A stretch of DNA of 64,000 nt, from assembly GCA_930367215.1 (NCBI GenBank), contig OV884056.1, positions 195,403,310 to 195,467,309 of the forward strand, given 5' to 3'. The notes under the pieces were generated by a model that saw only the letters and a program-made list of their open reading frames with translations, was not told the DNA's origin and did no database searches. Shown here piece after piece: positions 1 through 11,117 of this stretch. The position numbers were made by a program, and so were the translations under genes. This stretch comes from Pollenia angustigena. Its lineage: Eukaryota > Arthropoda > Insecta > Diptera > Polleniidae. Positions within the stretch are counted from its first letter, which is position 1; every line of letters begins with the position of its first letter.

Positions 1-289
1 TAATAACAATAATATGTTCAAAATTATAACATTTTAATGCATTGCATGTTTAATTTTAAATTTATTATAATATGTTTAAAAAGCAACAACATTCTGGTTT
101 GCTTATAATTCTCATTCATTTTATATTTTGAATGAAATACATAAATTAACGTAGAATAAACTAGTCACAGGCTGGAATAACACCTATCAGGAATAAAATA
201 TTAAATAAAATTATAATTTGACACTTAACAAACATATTGAAAAAAATTATGAAATAAATAATCATAATATGATAAACATTGAACATATT

Positions 290-600
290 ATTGTTCATTC
301 TGACCATAATATTGTTACTTTTGTCAAAATTCTGGCAAAGTTTGACCATATTATGGTTAATTTTAAACACAATATGGTTATTTTTGACCTTTATTATGGT
401 TAATATTGACTAAACTATGGTTAATTTTGACCATATTATGGTGGATTTTGGGAAAATTTTTGTTGATTTTAAACATACTATGGTCATATTTAAACTTGAT
501 ATGGTAACCTGCAAACGTTAACATTGTTAAAATCCAACCATATTATATTGCTCTTAGAATATGGTTACCTCCAACCATATTTTTTTTTACGTGTAGACTT
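290..600. repeat. Degenerate ~22-bp tandem array (ATGGTTAATTTTGACC-like)
   Basis: The words TATGGTTAATTTTGACCATA recur about every 22 bases between roughly 290 and 500, with CCATATTATGG palindromes, then fade into related AACCATA words up to about 590. Related CCATATTATGG sequence is seen near 17.35-17.47 kb. The overlapping open frames on both strands are by-products of the period. It may be the end of a larger palindromic element. Confidence 0.6.
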
Positions 601-1660
601 GGCTACCGTGGGATTAATAAATCGAGATGGTTGTCGGCTAAAATAGCATTACCGTTTTACTTAAACATTGGTTTGAATAGACTTGGAATGCGTTGAAATT
701 ACGTGGATTTGCGTTCCGCGTTTTACATCCATACGGCAAAGTCGAATACATACGTTTCTCATAATCAATTACAATAATTTTTATACATTGAAGTTGTGTA
801 GGGTATCATGTCATGGGAATACCAACCTTTATGTGACGAATGAAATTCCAGATTTGATCTTGAAAGAGATGAAATGTTCAACGCACACACATTAATTATC
901 CATATTTTTTAACATCCTGCTTGCGAGGACAAACATAATTAATAACTTTTTGATAATATTAGCTGCGGAAAAAAAACAAGTTCATTTTAATGAGCAAAGT
1001 TTTAAACTCGGATTTTGCTTATACACCAAGGAGATTTTTCTTTGATTTTTGAAATTGTGTTTATAGAAAGAGGCGAGCGCTTCATCTACAAAAATTCAAA
1101 GTCATATCTGCCCGGCCAAGAAAAAACCCCGTTATTATGACATTTTGCTTGGAGAAGCAGGTCCAGCTTCACAAAATATTAAGGAACATATGTTGCTTTT
1201 GATTCAAAATTTTAATATTTGCTTGAACTATCCGAACTTTACATACATTTACAACCTTAACAATTCGTACCACCCAACTATCGATGGTTTTACAAAAGTA
1301 ACAAGAGTTTTTTATCGTGACTTTTTAATACACATGCTTACAAACCAAAAGCCGTATGTATGACAGAGTATTGCCACGATGTAAGTGTGAATAGTCCCAT
1401 GATTTATTGTAAATGGTAAATTGTGTATGAGTGCGTTAATATGGCAACATTTTAACAATAAGTAATTAAAACACAAAAGAATAAAAATCCAGTATTTATA
1501 TACGAAAAATGATGAAGTAATGACAAAAACTATAATTGTATTTAAGAGCTAAATCATGACTCATAAATTCTTGTACTTATACGCACTCATACTTATTCCA
1601 ATGTTATTCAAACTAATATTCACTCAAAAGTTTCATTTTATTCATCGTACTCATACTTAA
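601..1660. other. AT-rich stretch, nothing recognised
   Basis: No coding region, RNA gene or repeat boundary that I can support. Short frames here (for example 683-895 and 1145-1363) show no recognisable motif and look like chance openings. Words of the type ACTCATAC/GAGTATG occur near 1558-1660 and again inverted near 2300-2360, possibly outer arms around the next MITE. Confidence 0.5.
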
Positions 1661-2009
1661 GCCCAGATTACACTATCTCACAAGTCTTACGTATTCCATA
1701 ATACTTTGTGAGATAGTAATCTAATGAGTTTTGATGCGACTGTCAAAAAATCTAATGTAACATGACAGTTTGCGTTCACACTATCACACAAAGTATAAAC
1801 ACTCACGCATGAAAAAATGCAACACTGATCCAATGAAAAGTATTATAGTTTAGAAATTTTTCAAAAAACAATGAAGTCGTATGGGATGTCAAACTTTTTT
1901 CATAATCCTTGTCATTTTCGTGACACATTGCATTCACACTATCACACTATGTCATATTACTTGAGTTTTTGACATGTATTAATACAAAGTATAATAGTGT
2001 AATCTAGCC
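1661..2009. mobile_element. MITE with CAGATTACACTAT ends
   Basis: Inverted ends: GCCCAGATTACACTAT at 1661-1676 and its mirror ATAGTGTAATCTAGCC at 1994-2009 (14 of 16 bases matching). The interior is AT-rich with repeated CACTATCACAC words and no open frame. About 350 bp and no transposase, so non-autonomous. I could not read a clear target duplication; superfamily unknown. Confidence 0.6.
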
Positions 2010-2561
2010 TTTAGCAACATTTGTAGTGTTTGATTTAGAATCTACTCAACTCAATGTGTATAGGCGAAGCAAAGTGCGAGGCTGCCAGATTTGTCCCCGA
2101 AATAACAAAGTGACGATTTGGCAATTACAGTTTACTAAAGTTACATGTATGAAGTGGACGATTTTTCGGCAAATTTATCTGGCAGCGCTGATTATTAAGT
2201 TGTGTGTTTTCTCTGTTGTGTTAAAACGGTAAATGGATGAGCTAAATGATTTGAATCATTGTGAGTATTGTAAGTATTTTTTTGAAATTATAAATCAAGC
2301 TGAGGTCATTTATGAGTATGCGTATAATGTCGACATCGCACTCATAAATATTTCTCTTTTGAGTATGAGTGAATCAGAGTAGTTAAGTTGAAATGATTTC
2401 TACGCACTTTTACTTACAATTGCATGAGTAGCGAAAAAACGATTCATTGCTGATCTCTGGAGTGTACATAGCATAAAAAATATATATCAAAATATATATA
2501 TGTATATATGTATAATACCAATATTTTCTACTTTCATGATATGATTTCTATAAATCAATCA
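2010..2561. other. No gene recognised
   Basis: AT-rich sequence with GAGTATGAGTG words (2355-2375) mirroring ACTCATAC words at 1590-1655, and an ATATATATGTAT microsatellite near 2490-2515. The short frame at 2026-2232 has no recognisable motif. Confidence 0.45.
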
Positions 2562-3500
2562 CCCCTATTATGAAAGTCGACGGCACCTGAACAGTAATGG
2601 TATTTTCTGAGTCGTTGTTGACAATTATCGATGATTATTGACAGTCAAATGATATTTTCTAAGGCGCTTTTATGTCGACGTCGAGTAGTATTATCCCCGT
2701 TTTAGTCGACAGGAAATTTTGCGACGACTCAAATGAAAGTTAAAGAAGTTTTAAATGAAATGTAAACATATTTATTGAAACGCTTAAAATAAAAAATGCA
2801 AATTTAAAAAAAGTTATGGGCACAAATTTAATTAGTAAATTTAACGCGAAAATTGCGAAAGTTCGGAAAAGTTTCCTCAAAGAGCCAAAATTGCGAAAAT
2901 TCGGAAATATTTGCAAAAAAAGCGAAAATTCTCGAACATTTTTAATATATAAAAAAAGCCATAAAATTGATTAAAGTCCCTTAATCTGTAACGAATGGCA
3001 AAAATACGGTGAAAATTGCTCAATTAACGGAAATTTGCAAAAATTTGCTAACAGCGGCATGAAAGAAAAGTCTTACTGCCTGTTTAACGATATCGAACGG
3101 CATCGTTCGCATAGAAAATTACATTTAAAACAAAAACAAAAATCGAACATTGTTCGAAGTTTGTTTTTGTTTTTAATGTTATTTTCTATGCGAACGATGA
3201 CGTTCGAAATCCATGAACAGGCTGTTATATTTATTAATAAACGTTAAAGCTGTAAAGAATCAGAAAACTTACAGTAAAAATATCTTTTATCAAAAACATG
3301 CCAAAAATTCGCGAAAAAATACAAAATTGGAAACAAACTCTACACTTTACTTTAAAAAGCTAAATCGGTTAAAAAATAGCATAAATAGCGTTAAAAAGTA
3401 AGTGACTAACGACTAACGTCGAAGTGATGTAGTCGTCGCCTGGATGTGACAACAATTAAAAAATTAATGTCGACGTCGACAACGCCTTACATAATAGGGG
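2562..3500. mobile_element. MITE with CCCCTATTATG ends
   Basis: The ends CCCCTATTATG (2562-2572) and CATAATAGGGG (3490-3500) are exact inverted repeats, each followed inside by GTCGAC-rich sequence. The 939-bp interior has no credible frame and holds a long perfect-type hairpin (3094-3206) plus GTCGAC words near both ends. Non-autonomous; no clear target duplication, class unassigned. Confidence 0.6.
3094..3206. repeat. 113-bp hairpin inside the MITE
   Basis: The left arm starts CGAACGGCATCGTTCGCATA and the right arm ends with its mirror (CTATGCGAACGATGACGTTCG-like). The arms contain ACAAAAACAAAAA / TTTTTGTTTTTGT and meet at CGAACATTGTTCG. It would fold into a stem of about 50 bp and is independent of the element termini. 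Confidence 0.7.
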
Positions 3501-3827
3501 GGAATACTTTATTTTTTAGCTTTGTGCTTATTTCTAAGTTTTTTGCTCGAGAGTGAAAGACCCCATTTCTTGAAAATTGCTAAGGATTGATTTAGAAAGA
3601 AAACTGCTGTTAGTTACAATTGTTTGTCAATGATTTGTTTAATAAGAACATAAAATACATTTTTGAAATGCTATGAATATTCAAAACGGTTTTTGCTAAC
3701 TAAACATTGAGATTAATAACAATCAGGGTTAAAGCTACAATATATTTTACCTCTCCTACATTAAGTATAAAATCGCTAAAAAAGTATGAGAATAACTCAA
3801 ATTCTAAGCATTTATTTCTTATTAGTC

Positions 3828-4150
3828 CCCAGTAAAAACTTCGCTTACTTTTTCAAAATGAATAGCTTCGTTCACTCATTATTAAGTCGTTTTCTTTTAT
3901 AACTACTACTGCAACAACTTCTATAACGGTTTTTTTCTGGATACATTTTAGTAAAAAAATAATGAATTACTTTTGAATGCGTTCATTTTGGGACATTCCT
4001 TGTAAAATTCATTGGTTCTATCAGTAGAATTGTAAGTAGTCTTTTTACTTTTTTCTGATTACTCAAGACATTATTTTGTAGGTTCTATCAGTAGAATTGT
4101 AAGAAGTCTTTTTACTTTTTTCTGATTACTCAAGACATTATTTTGTAGGT
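3828..4150 (+). mobile_element. MITE, CCCAGTAAAAACTTCGC family, copy 1 (3' truncated)
   Basis: Starts with CCCAGTAAAAACTTCGCTTA, the end shared with copies at 17.07, 17.48 and 26.24 kb. It follows those copies up to ATTATTTTGTAGG and then loses the right terminal repeat. A 67-bp segment (GGTTCTATCAGTAGAATTG...) is tandemly duplicated at 4014 and 4081, a private change in this copy. No coding capacity. Confidence 0.75.
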
Positions 4151-4481
4151 CTTTTATTATTAATTTATTTTGTAATAAAAAAAAATTATTCGATTAATCG
4201 TCATAATTTAATCGATTTATTCGTTATTCGAAAATCGCCATTTTAAAATTATTCGAACAAGGGTATGTTTTTGTCTGATCGATTTATTCCTAATCGGTTG
4301 AAAACTCTAATACATTCATACATATGGTAGAATGAAAAATAGGAATTAAAAGGAAACAACTGCCAATTGCTAAAGCTACCATTTTACAATATACTACATA
4401 TTTAAAATCATATTTTTATTCTCTATTTTTACTGTTTAAAGTAAGATTAAGCTTACATACATATATATACGTTTGTATGTA
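4151..4481. other. AT-rich stretch, no gene
   Basis: Homopolymer A/T runs and ATTATTCGA/TCGAATAA words (4185-4255), with an ATATATATAC run just before the next element. Nothing else can be supported. Confidence 0.5.
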
Positions 4482-4485
4482 TTAA

Positions 4486-4909
4486 CCCTTCTGCACTCCT
4501 TGGTTTCAAACGCAAAATTTGTCCCTTTTAATATAAGATATGGACGTGAAACTTCAATTTATCCATTACAGGGACAAAAATTATAAATTTAAATGAAAAT
4601 AATAAAATTTTAGTTTTTCCTTCCCCCTCCAAAAAACACGATTTACACACATTTAATATCCTTTGGGTCAATATGACCCAACATGCGATATTGCAAGTTT
4701 AATTCCACTTTAAAAATTTGTTTTCTATTGAATTGAGTTCATCTTTATTCAGAATCATCGATCAATAATTTTTTCGGTCAAATAATCAATAGAATCGCTT
4801 TTGTTTTTATTACACTTAAATATGAAATGCTGTTAACATTTTATTGTTGGGTCATATTGACCCAAAGGATCATAATAGGAAGGGCACATATCCAAGGGAT
4901 GCAGAAGGG
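4486..4909. mobile_element. TTAA-flanked MITE (piggyBac-like) with GGGTCAATATGACCC hairpins
   Basis: Flanked by TTAA at 4482-4485 and 4910-4913. Ends are CCCTTCTGCACTCCTTGG and its near mirror CCAAGGGATGCAGAAGGG. A subterminal palindrome, TTTGGGTCAATATGACCCAA near 4662-4681, is repeated near the other end (GGGTCATATTGACCCAAA, 4849-4866). TTAA duplication with CCC-type ends is the signature of piggyBac-type transposition (known of the family); the superfamily call is an inference because no transposase is present. Confidence 0.75.
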
Positions 4910-4913
4910 TTAA

Positions 4914-5604
4914 ATAGATTTTTTTTAAAACTCACAGAAAAAATATTTTTATAATAATAAAAAAAAATTCCAAGATTCCTTCATATAAAACGTTTTATAA
5001 TTTTTTAAGTGCATTTATGAACTGCCCTCTAACTTTATTAAAAAAAATTTACATTTCTTTTTATGCGTAATCTTGTTCTGAAAAATAAGCTTTCAGTAAA
5101 GAAAATAATTGCATGCGTTTCACATTTCTTAAATTATCGCATAAAAAATGGATTTTTGTTAAAAAAAATACGACTGATCACAAAATGAGCGATTTTAATT
5201 TTTTTTTTTTTTTTAACTTATTGAAGGTATAACAAGCAAATTAAATGTTTCTTGAAACATTGATTGTTGATTAAAAATCTTCTGGAAGTAACAGGCAAAT
5301 GTTTTATTTTTTTTTGCAAATAATTTTACTCAAAAAACGCGTATTTAAGGAGTTATAAGCCATTTTAACTATTTATGTATTTTTAATATGAGAATACGAT
5401 CTTTGATTATTCTTCAATCAAACGCTTATTTAAGGAATTATTTTTTTTTTCTTTTTGGGATTTTCGCATGAAATAACAATTTTCCAAAAAAAAAAAATAT
5501 GTATGATAATAAAATAAACTTCTTATTTCTCCTAATTTTCATAATCACAATCTTCATATATCAAGAATATGAAATAACAAAAATTTAACAATTCTTTATT
5601 TATA
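4914..5604. other. AT-rich stretch, no gene
   Basis: Long poly-A/poly-T runs and AT-rich sequence without inverted ends, splice-like coding blocks or RNA features that I can support. Confidence 0.5.
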
Positions 5605-5723
5605 AAGGTAAGTTTAGGTAGAAAGGAAGACGAAGCATGAAAGATGCTACATCATACTTATGTCATACTTATATGAAGTTGCATCTCTGATGCTTCGTCT
5701 TTTTTCGGCCTAACCTAACCTTA
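5605..5723. mobile_element. Small palindromic MITE with AGACGAAGCAT arms
   Basis: The left arm (AAGGTAAGTTTAGG...AAGACGAAGCATGAAAGATGC) and right arm (GCATCTCTGATGCTTCGTCTT...CCTAACCTAACCTT) are inverted copies, so almost all of the 119 bp folds on itself. The CCTAACCTAACC word at the right end recalls the TTAGG insect telomere repeat but is only two units long and is mirrored, imperfectly, in the left arm. Confidence 0.6.
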
Positions 5724-6399
5724 ATTTAATTCTTAAGTTTCCGTCCTGCCAATGGCGGACGGTTGTTGTACACAAAGGCGATTAGCGCCCCAATAAGAAA
5801 TGGAGCTTCCAACGAAGCAGGTTTATAAGGCAGAAATATAAAAGTTTCGCTTACCATATCGCTTACGGAAGACATGAATTTTACATGGAGAGTTCCAACT
5901 TTGAAGAAATACATTTTTGACATATAAAGCGCCTTGTTCAGCACATATAAAAATTGTTGGATGTAACGATCAGCTTAACACACTCAATATTTTGTTACAG
6001 TTATTTTTTAGGGAATGCCGTGGCACTTGAAATGTTTTTTTTTATAAGAGTTGTTAAAGAGTTGTTTTTCTGTATGTCTTATTGCGTAGCGCATAATTTT
6101 GCGCTTATTTTATTAAATGTGCCACTAGTGCTTCGCAAAATGAAGATATTTTTTATTGGGGCGCTTCTTACCATATCAGCACTGCCATATATCATCTGTA
6201 AGCGGTTATGAACGTCATCATTCAAAATATTTCGAGCTAGTGGAATTGGGTTATGGTCGTCGATGGAATATTTGCTTTAGCAATAGCTGGTATATTAAAA
6301 CGGAGAAAAATTTTAATTTTATCAGGTTCAGAAAAACGGAAGAGGTGATCCGCAACGTATACGTTTACATAAGAGCTAAGAGGTCTTAAGACCCGAGCA
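5724..6399. other. Unclassified segment with weak coding-like frames on both strands
   Basis: GC content is higher than in the surroundings. A minus-strand frame (5726-5944, 72 residues) contains a run reading PYKPASLEAPFLIGALIAFV. A plus-strand frame (5954-6211, 85 residues) is hydrophobic. The words GCGCCCCAATAAGAA (minus arm) and TTATTGGGGCGCTTCTTA (plus arm) are inverted copies about 370 bp apart, so the two frames partly mirror each other. I do not recognise either protein. It could be an old gene fragment duplicated in inverted orientation or just a decayed repeat. Confidence 0.3.
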
Positions 6400-6403
6400 T
6401 TAA

Positions 6404-6955
6404 CCCATTGAATTTTTACATTTCTTATATATTGTTTACACCTTTCGGGGAGGAAATAAGAAAACTGTATATTTTTTTTAAAAAAATTTTATTTGAATTC
6501 TTAGAAATTTAGGGGGCACATACACAGGTCTTAAAATATGAAAAATTTCAACGTAAATTCTTAATTTCTTAAGATCAGAACTGAACCGATTAAGTAAAAA
6601 GCTTATTAACTATTTGTTTTATCTTATGAGGTGTAATTTAAATTTCGGTTTTTATTATTTTTTTAATTTTTTTATTTAAGCTGGTATAAAAGGAGGTGCA
6701 CATATGTGTACTTCAGGTCTTAGCGATTAGTTATTGAGGAAAAATATCCCAACAGTATGGTTTTTTCAAACAGTTAAATTCAGATGTAAAAATAATGGCT
6801 AAAATTTCTAAACCCTGCCATCTTTTGATATTGTTTTGAAGCGCAGTAGCTTAAAGCAAGTAATCAAACTGTTTCTATTGGTCACACGATGTCGCTAGTC
6901 TTTAAAACTTGTAATATTTTAAGGTGCACATATGTGTACCCATGGTCTGAAGAGG
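6404..6955 (+). mobile_element. TTAA-flanked element with GGTGCACATATGTGTACC hairpins, copy 1
   Basis: TTAA at 6400-6403 and 6956-6959 bracket a 552-bp element with CCCATTGAATTTT at the left and GGTCTGAAGAGG at the right. The near-palindrome GGTGCACATATGTGTACC occurs at about 6693 and 6922. A second, interrupted copy lies at 36.55-38.13 kb and is collinear almost throughout. Non-autonomous; piggyBac-like by its TTAA duplication (inference). Confidence 0.7.
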
Positions 6956-7029
6956 TTAAATACATCGAAAATTTTGAAAACCGTTATAAAACCGGAACAG
7001 GTGCAAAAAGAAATGAATAAAATTGTTTT

Positions 7030-7300
7030 TAAGAATGTTGGAGACCAAAACCAAAATATAAAAATTAAACAACTTATTTCTCTTCCCAGAGAAAGGGAGT
7101 AAGGAAGATCACAAAAAAAAAACTATACAACTTCCTCTCTACCTTCTTAAAAAAGGGAGCAGCGAATGTTTATTGAACCCTTTGGAAGGCATACTTCTGA
7201 AGGCAGGACATCATACGAAGCGAATCTTTTAGAAAGGAGTATAGAGGCCATCAAAAAGGCCTGCTACTTGCGGTCCTTTGAATATTTACCGCTAGCTTGT
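7030..7300. repeat. Decayed relative of the 21.6-kb CCCAGCGG MITE
   Basis: Shares with the 21605-22031 element purine-rich words such as AGAAAGGGAGTAAGGAAG, TAGAGGCC and AAGGCCTGC, and ends in TTTACCGCTAGC, close to TTTACCGCTGGG. The left end is not readable. Part of the 6960-8463 interval, which otherwise holds AT-rich DNA with no gene that I can support. Confidence 0.4.
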
Positions 7301-8463
7301 TTGATTGAATTGACTTAAACATACGAATGTGTTGGAATGTTAATTCGCTTATTTTATTGCAAATTAAAAATTAATCGCAAAAATGCATGATTTAAGTAAT
7401 GAAATATTAATTGTTATTTTGATTAATAAAAAACAACAAGACATATTGAAATTTGTTGCACGCTTACGAAAAAATGTTAATAACAAAATATGCATATGGG
7501 TAATTCCAAAGTGTTGAACGTGACAGGCGTATGCATCAAAAATGCAATAACATTTTAAGCAAAAAATATTTTTACGTTTTCTTAACCCTAAAATTAAAGC
7601 ACTAAGAAAGCACTGTTATCTATGCTAAAGTTTATGGAGGGCGCGATTCTAGGCCAAAGATAGTAGTTTTTGTTGTAGTTTTTGTTGCCATGTATAAAAA
7701 GGCGTAATTCAGCGAAACCTGGCACAATTTTTTAGTCAAACTACTTTCAGAATTTTACGTAGCAATGTAACATTAAAATGTTTTGGTTTGATTCCAAAAT
7801 CTTCTGTATTTTCTTTTTTTTAAGCCAAAATCTGGGTTGATACGTGACATTTCGAACGTGAAATTTTTTCCGTAATAATTTAACTGAATAATGATCAAAA
7901 TAAAATAAAAATTTACCATTAATCCGAATAACATATTTCTCTTTGAACTCTTCCTTAGATTACAGACCATGTAAGAAAACTTTTTTGGAATAATTTTTAT
8001 CAAATATCACCTCTTTTAAGAAAGATAAATATTAAAGAAAACATACCATAAAACATTCTCACAAATAAGAAATTACGTTTGCACAACTTTGCAGTCTGAT
8101 TATTCATCTAAGTGAACAAATTTATGAGTAAATTTATAAAACTAGTAAAATCTAAATGTTTCTCTATAACAATATCGTAAAATAATCAGCTTTTAATAAC
8201 TTTTAAATTTTTGGTCACGGTGGACCTTTTGGCGGAAATGCCCATATATGTATTTATTAGATTTTATATATTTATTTTGCCAGATTTTTATAAACATATT
8301 TAAAAATGTGTGATAACGACGATTTTTTTTATCTTAAGTTTTGGGTTCAATCCAGGAAATTTTATTTGAAATATCAACGCAGTCCATGAAATTCTAAGTT
8401 TTTCTTACAAGCCAATTAAGTTGTATTTCTACATAAATCCCCATAAATTTTTTCCAAAATATT
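7301..8463. other. AT-rich stretch, no gene
   Basis: No frame with recognisable motifs, no inverted ends, no RNA gene. The frame at 7773-8003 (minus) is compositionally AT-driven and not credible. Confidence 0.5.
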
Positions 8464-8600
8464 GGTGTCCCGGTAGAGTAGTTAGTACAGAGCTTGCCTT
8501 ATTGTGTGAGGGTTGCGTGTTTGATTCCCACCAGTGATGTTGGTCTGTTTTACTACAAGGGTCTGAATGTGAATATGTAAACCTGATTCAGACTATACAA
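8464..8600 (+). mobile_element. tRNA-derived SINE, copy 1
   Basis: Begins GGTGTCCCGGTAGAGTAG with an A-box-like GGTAGAGTAGTTAG, followed about 45 bases later by a B-box-like GTTTGATTCCC inside a T-arm-like GTG...CAC stem. The body then reads AGTGATGTTGGTCTG and CTACAAGGGTCTGAA. The same head-plus-body order, in diverged form, is found in the copy split at 31.45/32.12 kb, and a better-preserved head is at 45.9 kb on the minus strand. The 3' end is uncertain; a mirrored GGGACACC lies at 8720-8727. Confidence 0.6.
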
Positions 8601-8802
8601 CAAATCGCACAGAAGTGTTTCATGAAAGCTTGCGGCTTAAACAATATCGCACGAAATGTTTTCCTTTAAACTGATTTGTGATTTTAAGAGTTAAACGTCA
8701 AACGTATACGATTTTTCGAAGGGACACCGAAATAAAATACGCGACAAAGTCTTAAAAAGGTGTAAGAATACAATTGGGGTATTCACAAGGTGTGATATCA
8801 TG

Positions 8803-10351
8803 TTATATTTATTTTATTTATTTTAATCAATGGACAATTATCCTTACTGACTAAGAACAATATGGACTTAAAATTAATGAATAACATTATGCATTTAATA
8901 CATAGTAACCAACCTTACAGAATATATGTACATAAAAAATTACGAGTTACGATAAACAATAATTTTATGCTTTATGGAATTTAAACATAAAGAAAAATCA
9001 ACAAATTGTGACAAAGTTTGAATTGCTACATAACCTTGAAAAAGGATCAGCAATAGCATAATTTACTCTATAAAATTTAACAAAAAGCAGATTCTAATGA
9101 CGAGTGTTGCGACAAGGTATATTTAATTTAACAAAATTTATCAGAAAATCACAGCAAACATTACCATTAAAACATTGAACGACGACTTTTGAGCGATGGT
9201 AGTTTAAGTAATGCCAGTCTACTAGCATAGGAAGGAAAGTTTGTCGAGTAACTCCATGAAGATCACGTAAACAGAATAATAAAAATGGTTTTTGGACAGA
9301 TTCAAGACAAGAATTTTGAATGTTGTAATATGGATCCCAAATGATTGACCCATATTCTAAGATCTAAGATAGGTCTAACGAGTGACACGTAAAGTTGCTT
9401 CGTTATGTATGGATCGGTGAATTCTTTAGCCCAGCGCTTAATTAAGCCAACAACACCACGAGCTTTATTTACAGTTAATGTAATATGAGAAACAAAGTTT
9501 AATTTAGGATCCAGTAAGAATCCAAGATCCAGAAACGAATCAACCAACTCCAGTTGATGACCACCCAAAGAATAATTAACAGCAATACAGTTATTTCTAT
9601 AAAAACGCATGCATTTGCATTTCATTTGATTAAGCTCCATCATATTATGTTTACACCATAAAAAGAAGTTATAAAGATCCGATTGAAGATAAAAATGATC
9701 AGCAAAGCAATTAAAAGAATGGACAATTTTGTACATCGTCAGCATACATCAATATATTGGCGAAGTTAATAACGTTCGGATGATCATTAATAAACAGCGA
9801 AAATAAAAGTTGGCCAAGATGGGGAACACCGGCCGAAACATTAATGAACTTGGATATACAATTATTGAATTGTACTCTTTGCTTTCTGCCAATTAAATAA
9901 GAACTCAACCAGCTTAAGCTTCTACGCGATATATCGTTTATAAGGTTTATAAACCTTATAAATCCAATTTAGTAAGAAGAAGTTGAACAGCATCAGTTTG
10001 TTTCTTTTGCGTAAATGCAAAATTAATTAAAGTTATTAAATGCAGTACATTGGTTGTAGTTGAACAGCCTTTTCTAAAACCATGCTGGCATAACGACGAG
10101 GTGTGAAGGCAGAGGAAATCAGCAACTAGTTTTTCAAAAAGTTTTGGAATAGCACTTAATTTGGCAATTCGTCTATAGTTTGTTATGTCCGATTTATTAC
10201 CAGATTTAAATAAAGGTTTTATACGCGAATCTTTCCATAATACGGGAAAATAACCACATGAAGCATTGAACATAAAAGTTAATGGGGTAACTTATGATTC
10301 TGCACATTAATTTAAAATACATGTCGGAACTACATCACATAGGGAAAGAGA
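8803..10351 (-). pseudogene. Truncated non-LTR retrotransposon (Jockey-type LINE) reverse transcriptase
   Basis: Read on the minus strand, fragments follow the canonical RT order: a fingers region (residues FPVLWKDSRIKPLFKSG and NYRRIAKLSAIPKLFEKL, about 10260-10120), QHGFRKGCSTT, a damaged GVPHLGQLLF (normally GVPQGSxLGPLLF), the catalytic box MYADDV (about 9745-9765), SFLDLGFLLDPKL, VNKARGVVGLIKRWAKEF and SLVRPIL. After a frameshift near 9350 it continues in another frame with YGSIIWDPYYNIQ and a C-terminal tail to a stop near 9057. Low-complexity TTTATTTTATTTA at 8806-8820 looks like the copied 3' tail. Motif A, with the first catalytic aspartate, is missing: QTDAV runs straight into LLLTKLDL. 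The 5' end (endonuclease, ORF1) is absent. Jockey superfamily is my best assignment; the element is dead. Confidence 0.85.
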
Positions 10352-10698
10352 TTGCCTGGTTTAATGAGAGCACATAGGAATAACCATTACTATCATCGTA
10401 AGCATAATGTTCTAACATTTTACAATGGTTTAAAAATATTGTTGTTGCTTTGTAAACAAAAAGTGTCTTTAATAAATATAACTTTGCTTGCTATGTTTGG
10501 TCTGAGTTCATACGGCTCATGTCTTATTGACAAGATTCTTCCTTTTTCTTATTTGAACATGAATTGGCGTTCAAATGATTCATGTCATGCTGACGACATG
10601 TTTTTTATTTTGTATAGTCGTGCGTATGCATGTGTGATTTTTTGATATTGAAAACAATAACAAAAATTAACAACGAATGAAAAAGCAAAACGTAAAGA
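10352..10698. other. No gene recognised
   Basis: A 97-residue frame (10352-10645, plus) spans the interval but shows no domain motif and begins in sequence abutting the dead LINE. TCATACGGCTCATGTCTTATTGACAAGATT (10509-10538) reappears inverted at 11174-11203, so the interval plus the first hAT copy is bounded by inverted arms. That is unusual and suggests a larger element around copy 1. Confidence 0.4.
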
Positions 10699-10706
10699 CA
10701 GTACAT

Positions 10707-11109
10707 TAGAGTAATAACTTTTTTTTGAGTGCGGGGAATTTTGTTCTGATAATAAAAAACTGTTTTTTAAGCTAATTCGGTGAATAAAGTTTCCGCACCG
10801 TAAGCGATTCCTAAAACTCCATATTATGTGTAAATTTTAATTTTGGAAATTGAAACCCTTTTGATTTTGCATTAGACTTATGAAAGACTTATGAAGATTA
10901 TATATGAATTTAAACTAAAACGAACTTATTTAAGACACGAGCCACTGATTTAGTGATGAAAATAAAAAATAAAAACAAAACTTCAACGCTTTCGGTGCGG
11001 AAACTTTTTTCACGAATGATGAAAAGTGACACCATATTTTTTTATGCCCCACACGGCCATGAGGTGGTATTTTTGTTGTTTGCAAAAATTGCAAAAAGTT
11101 ATATCCCTA
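10707..11109 (+). mobile_element. hAT-type MITE, TAGGG(A)TATAACTTTTT family, copy 1
   Basis: Exact 8-bp target duplication CAGTACAT at 10699-10706 and 11110-11117. Ends are TAGAGTAATAACTTTTTTT and AAAAAGTTATATCCCTA. The 403-bp body has no transposase. Copies 2 (19317-19968, inverted) and 3 (41793-43581) share the body word TTCGGTGCGGAAACTTTTTTC. An 8-bp duplication with TAGGG/CCCTA ends fits the hAT superfamily (inference). Confidence 0.85.
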
Positions 11110-11117
11110 CAGTACAT

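Noticed and set aside
290..600. CRISPR-like spaced repeats
   Set aside because: About 22-bp period without distinct spacers, in eukaryotic AT-rich DNA; simply a degenerate tandem repeat.
5705..5724. Telomeric TTAGG repeat
   Set aside because: Only two units, imperfectly mirrored in the other arm of a palindromic MITE; flies generally lack TTAGG telomeres.
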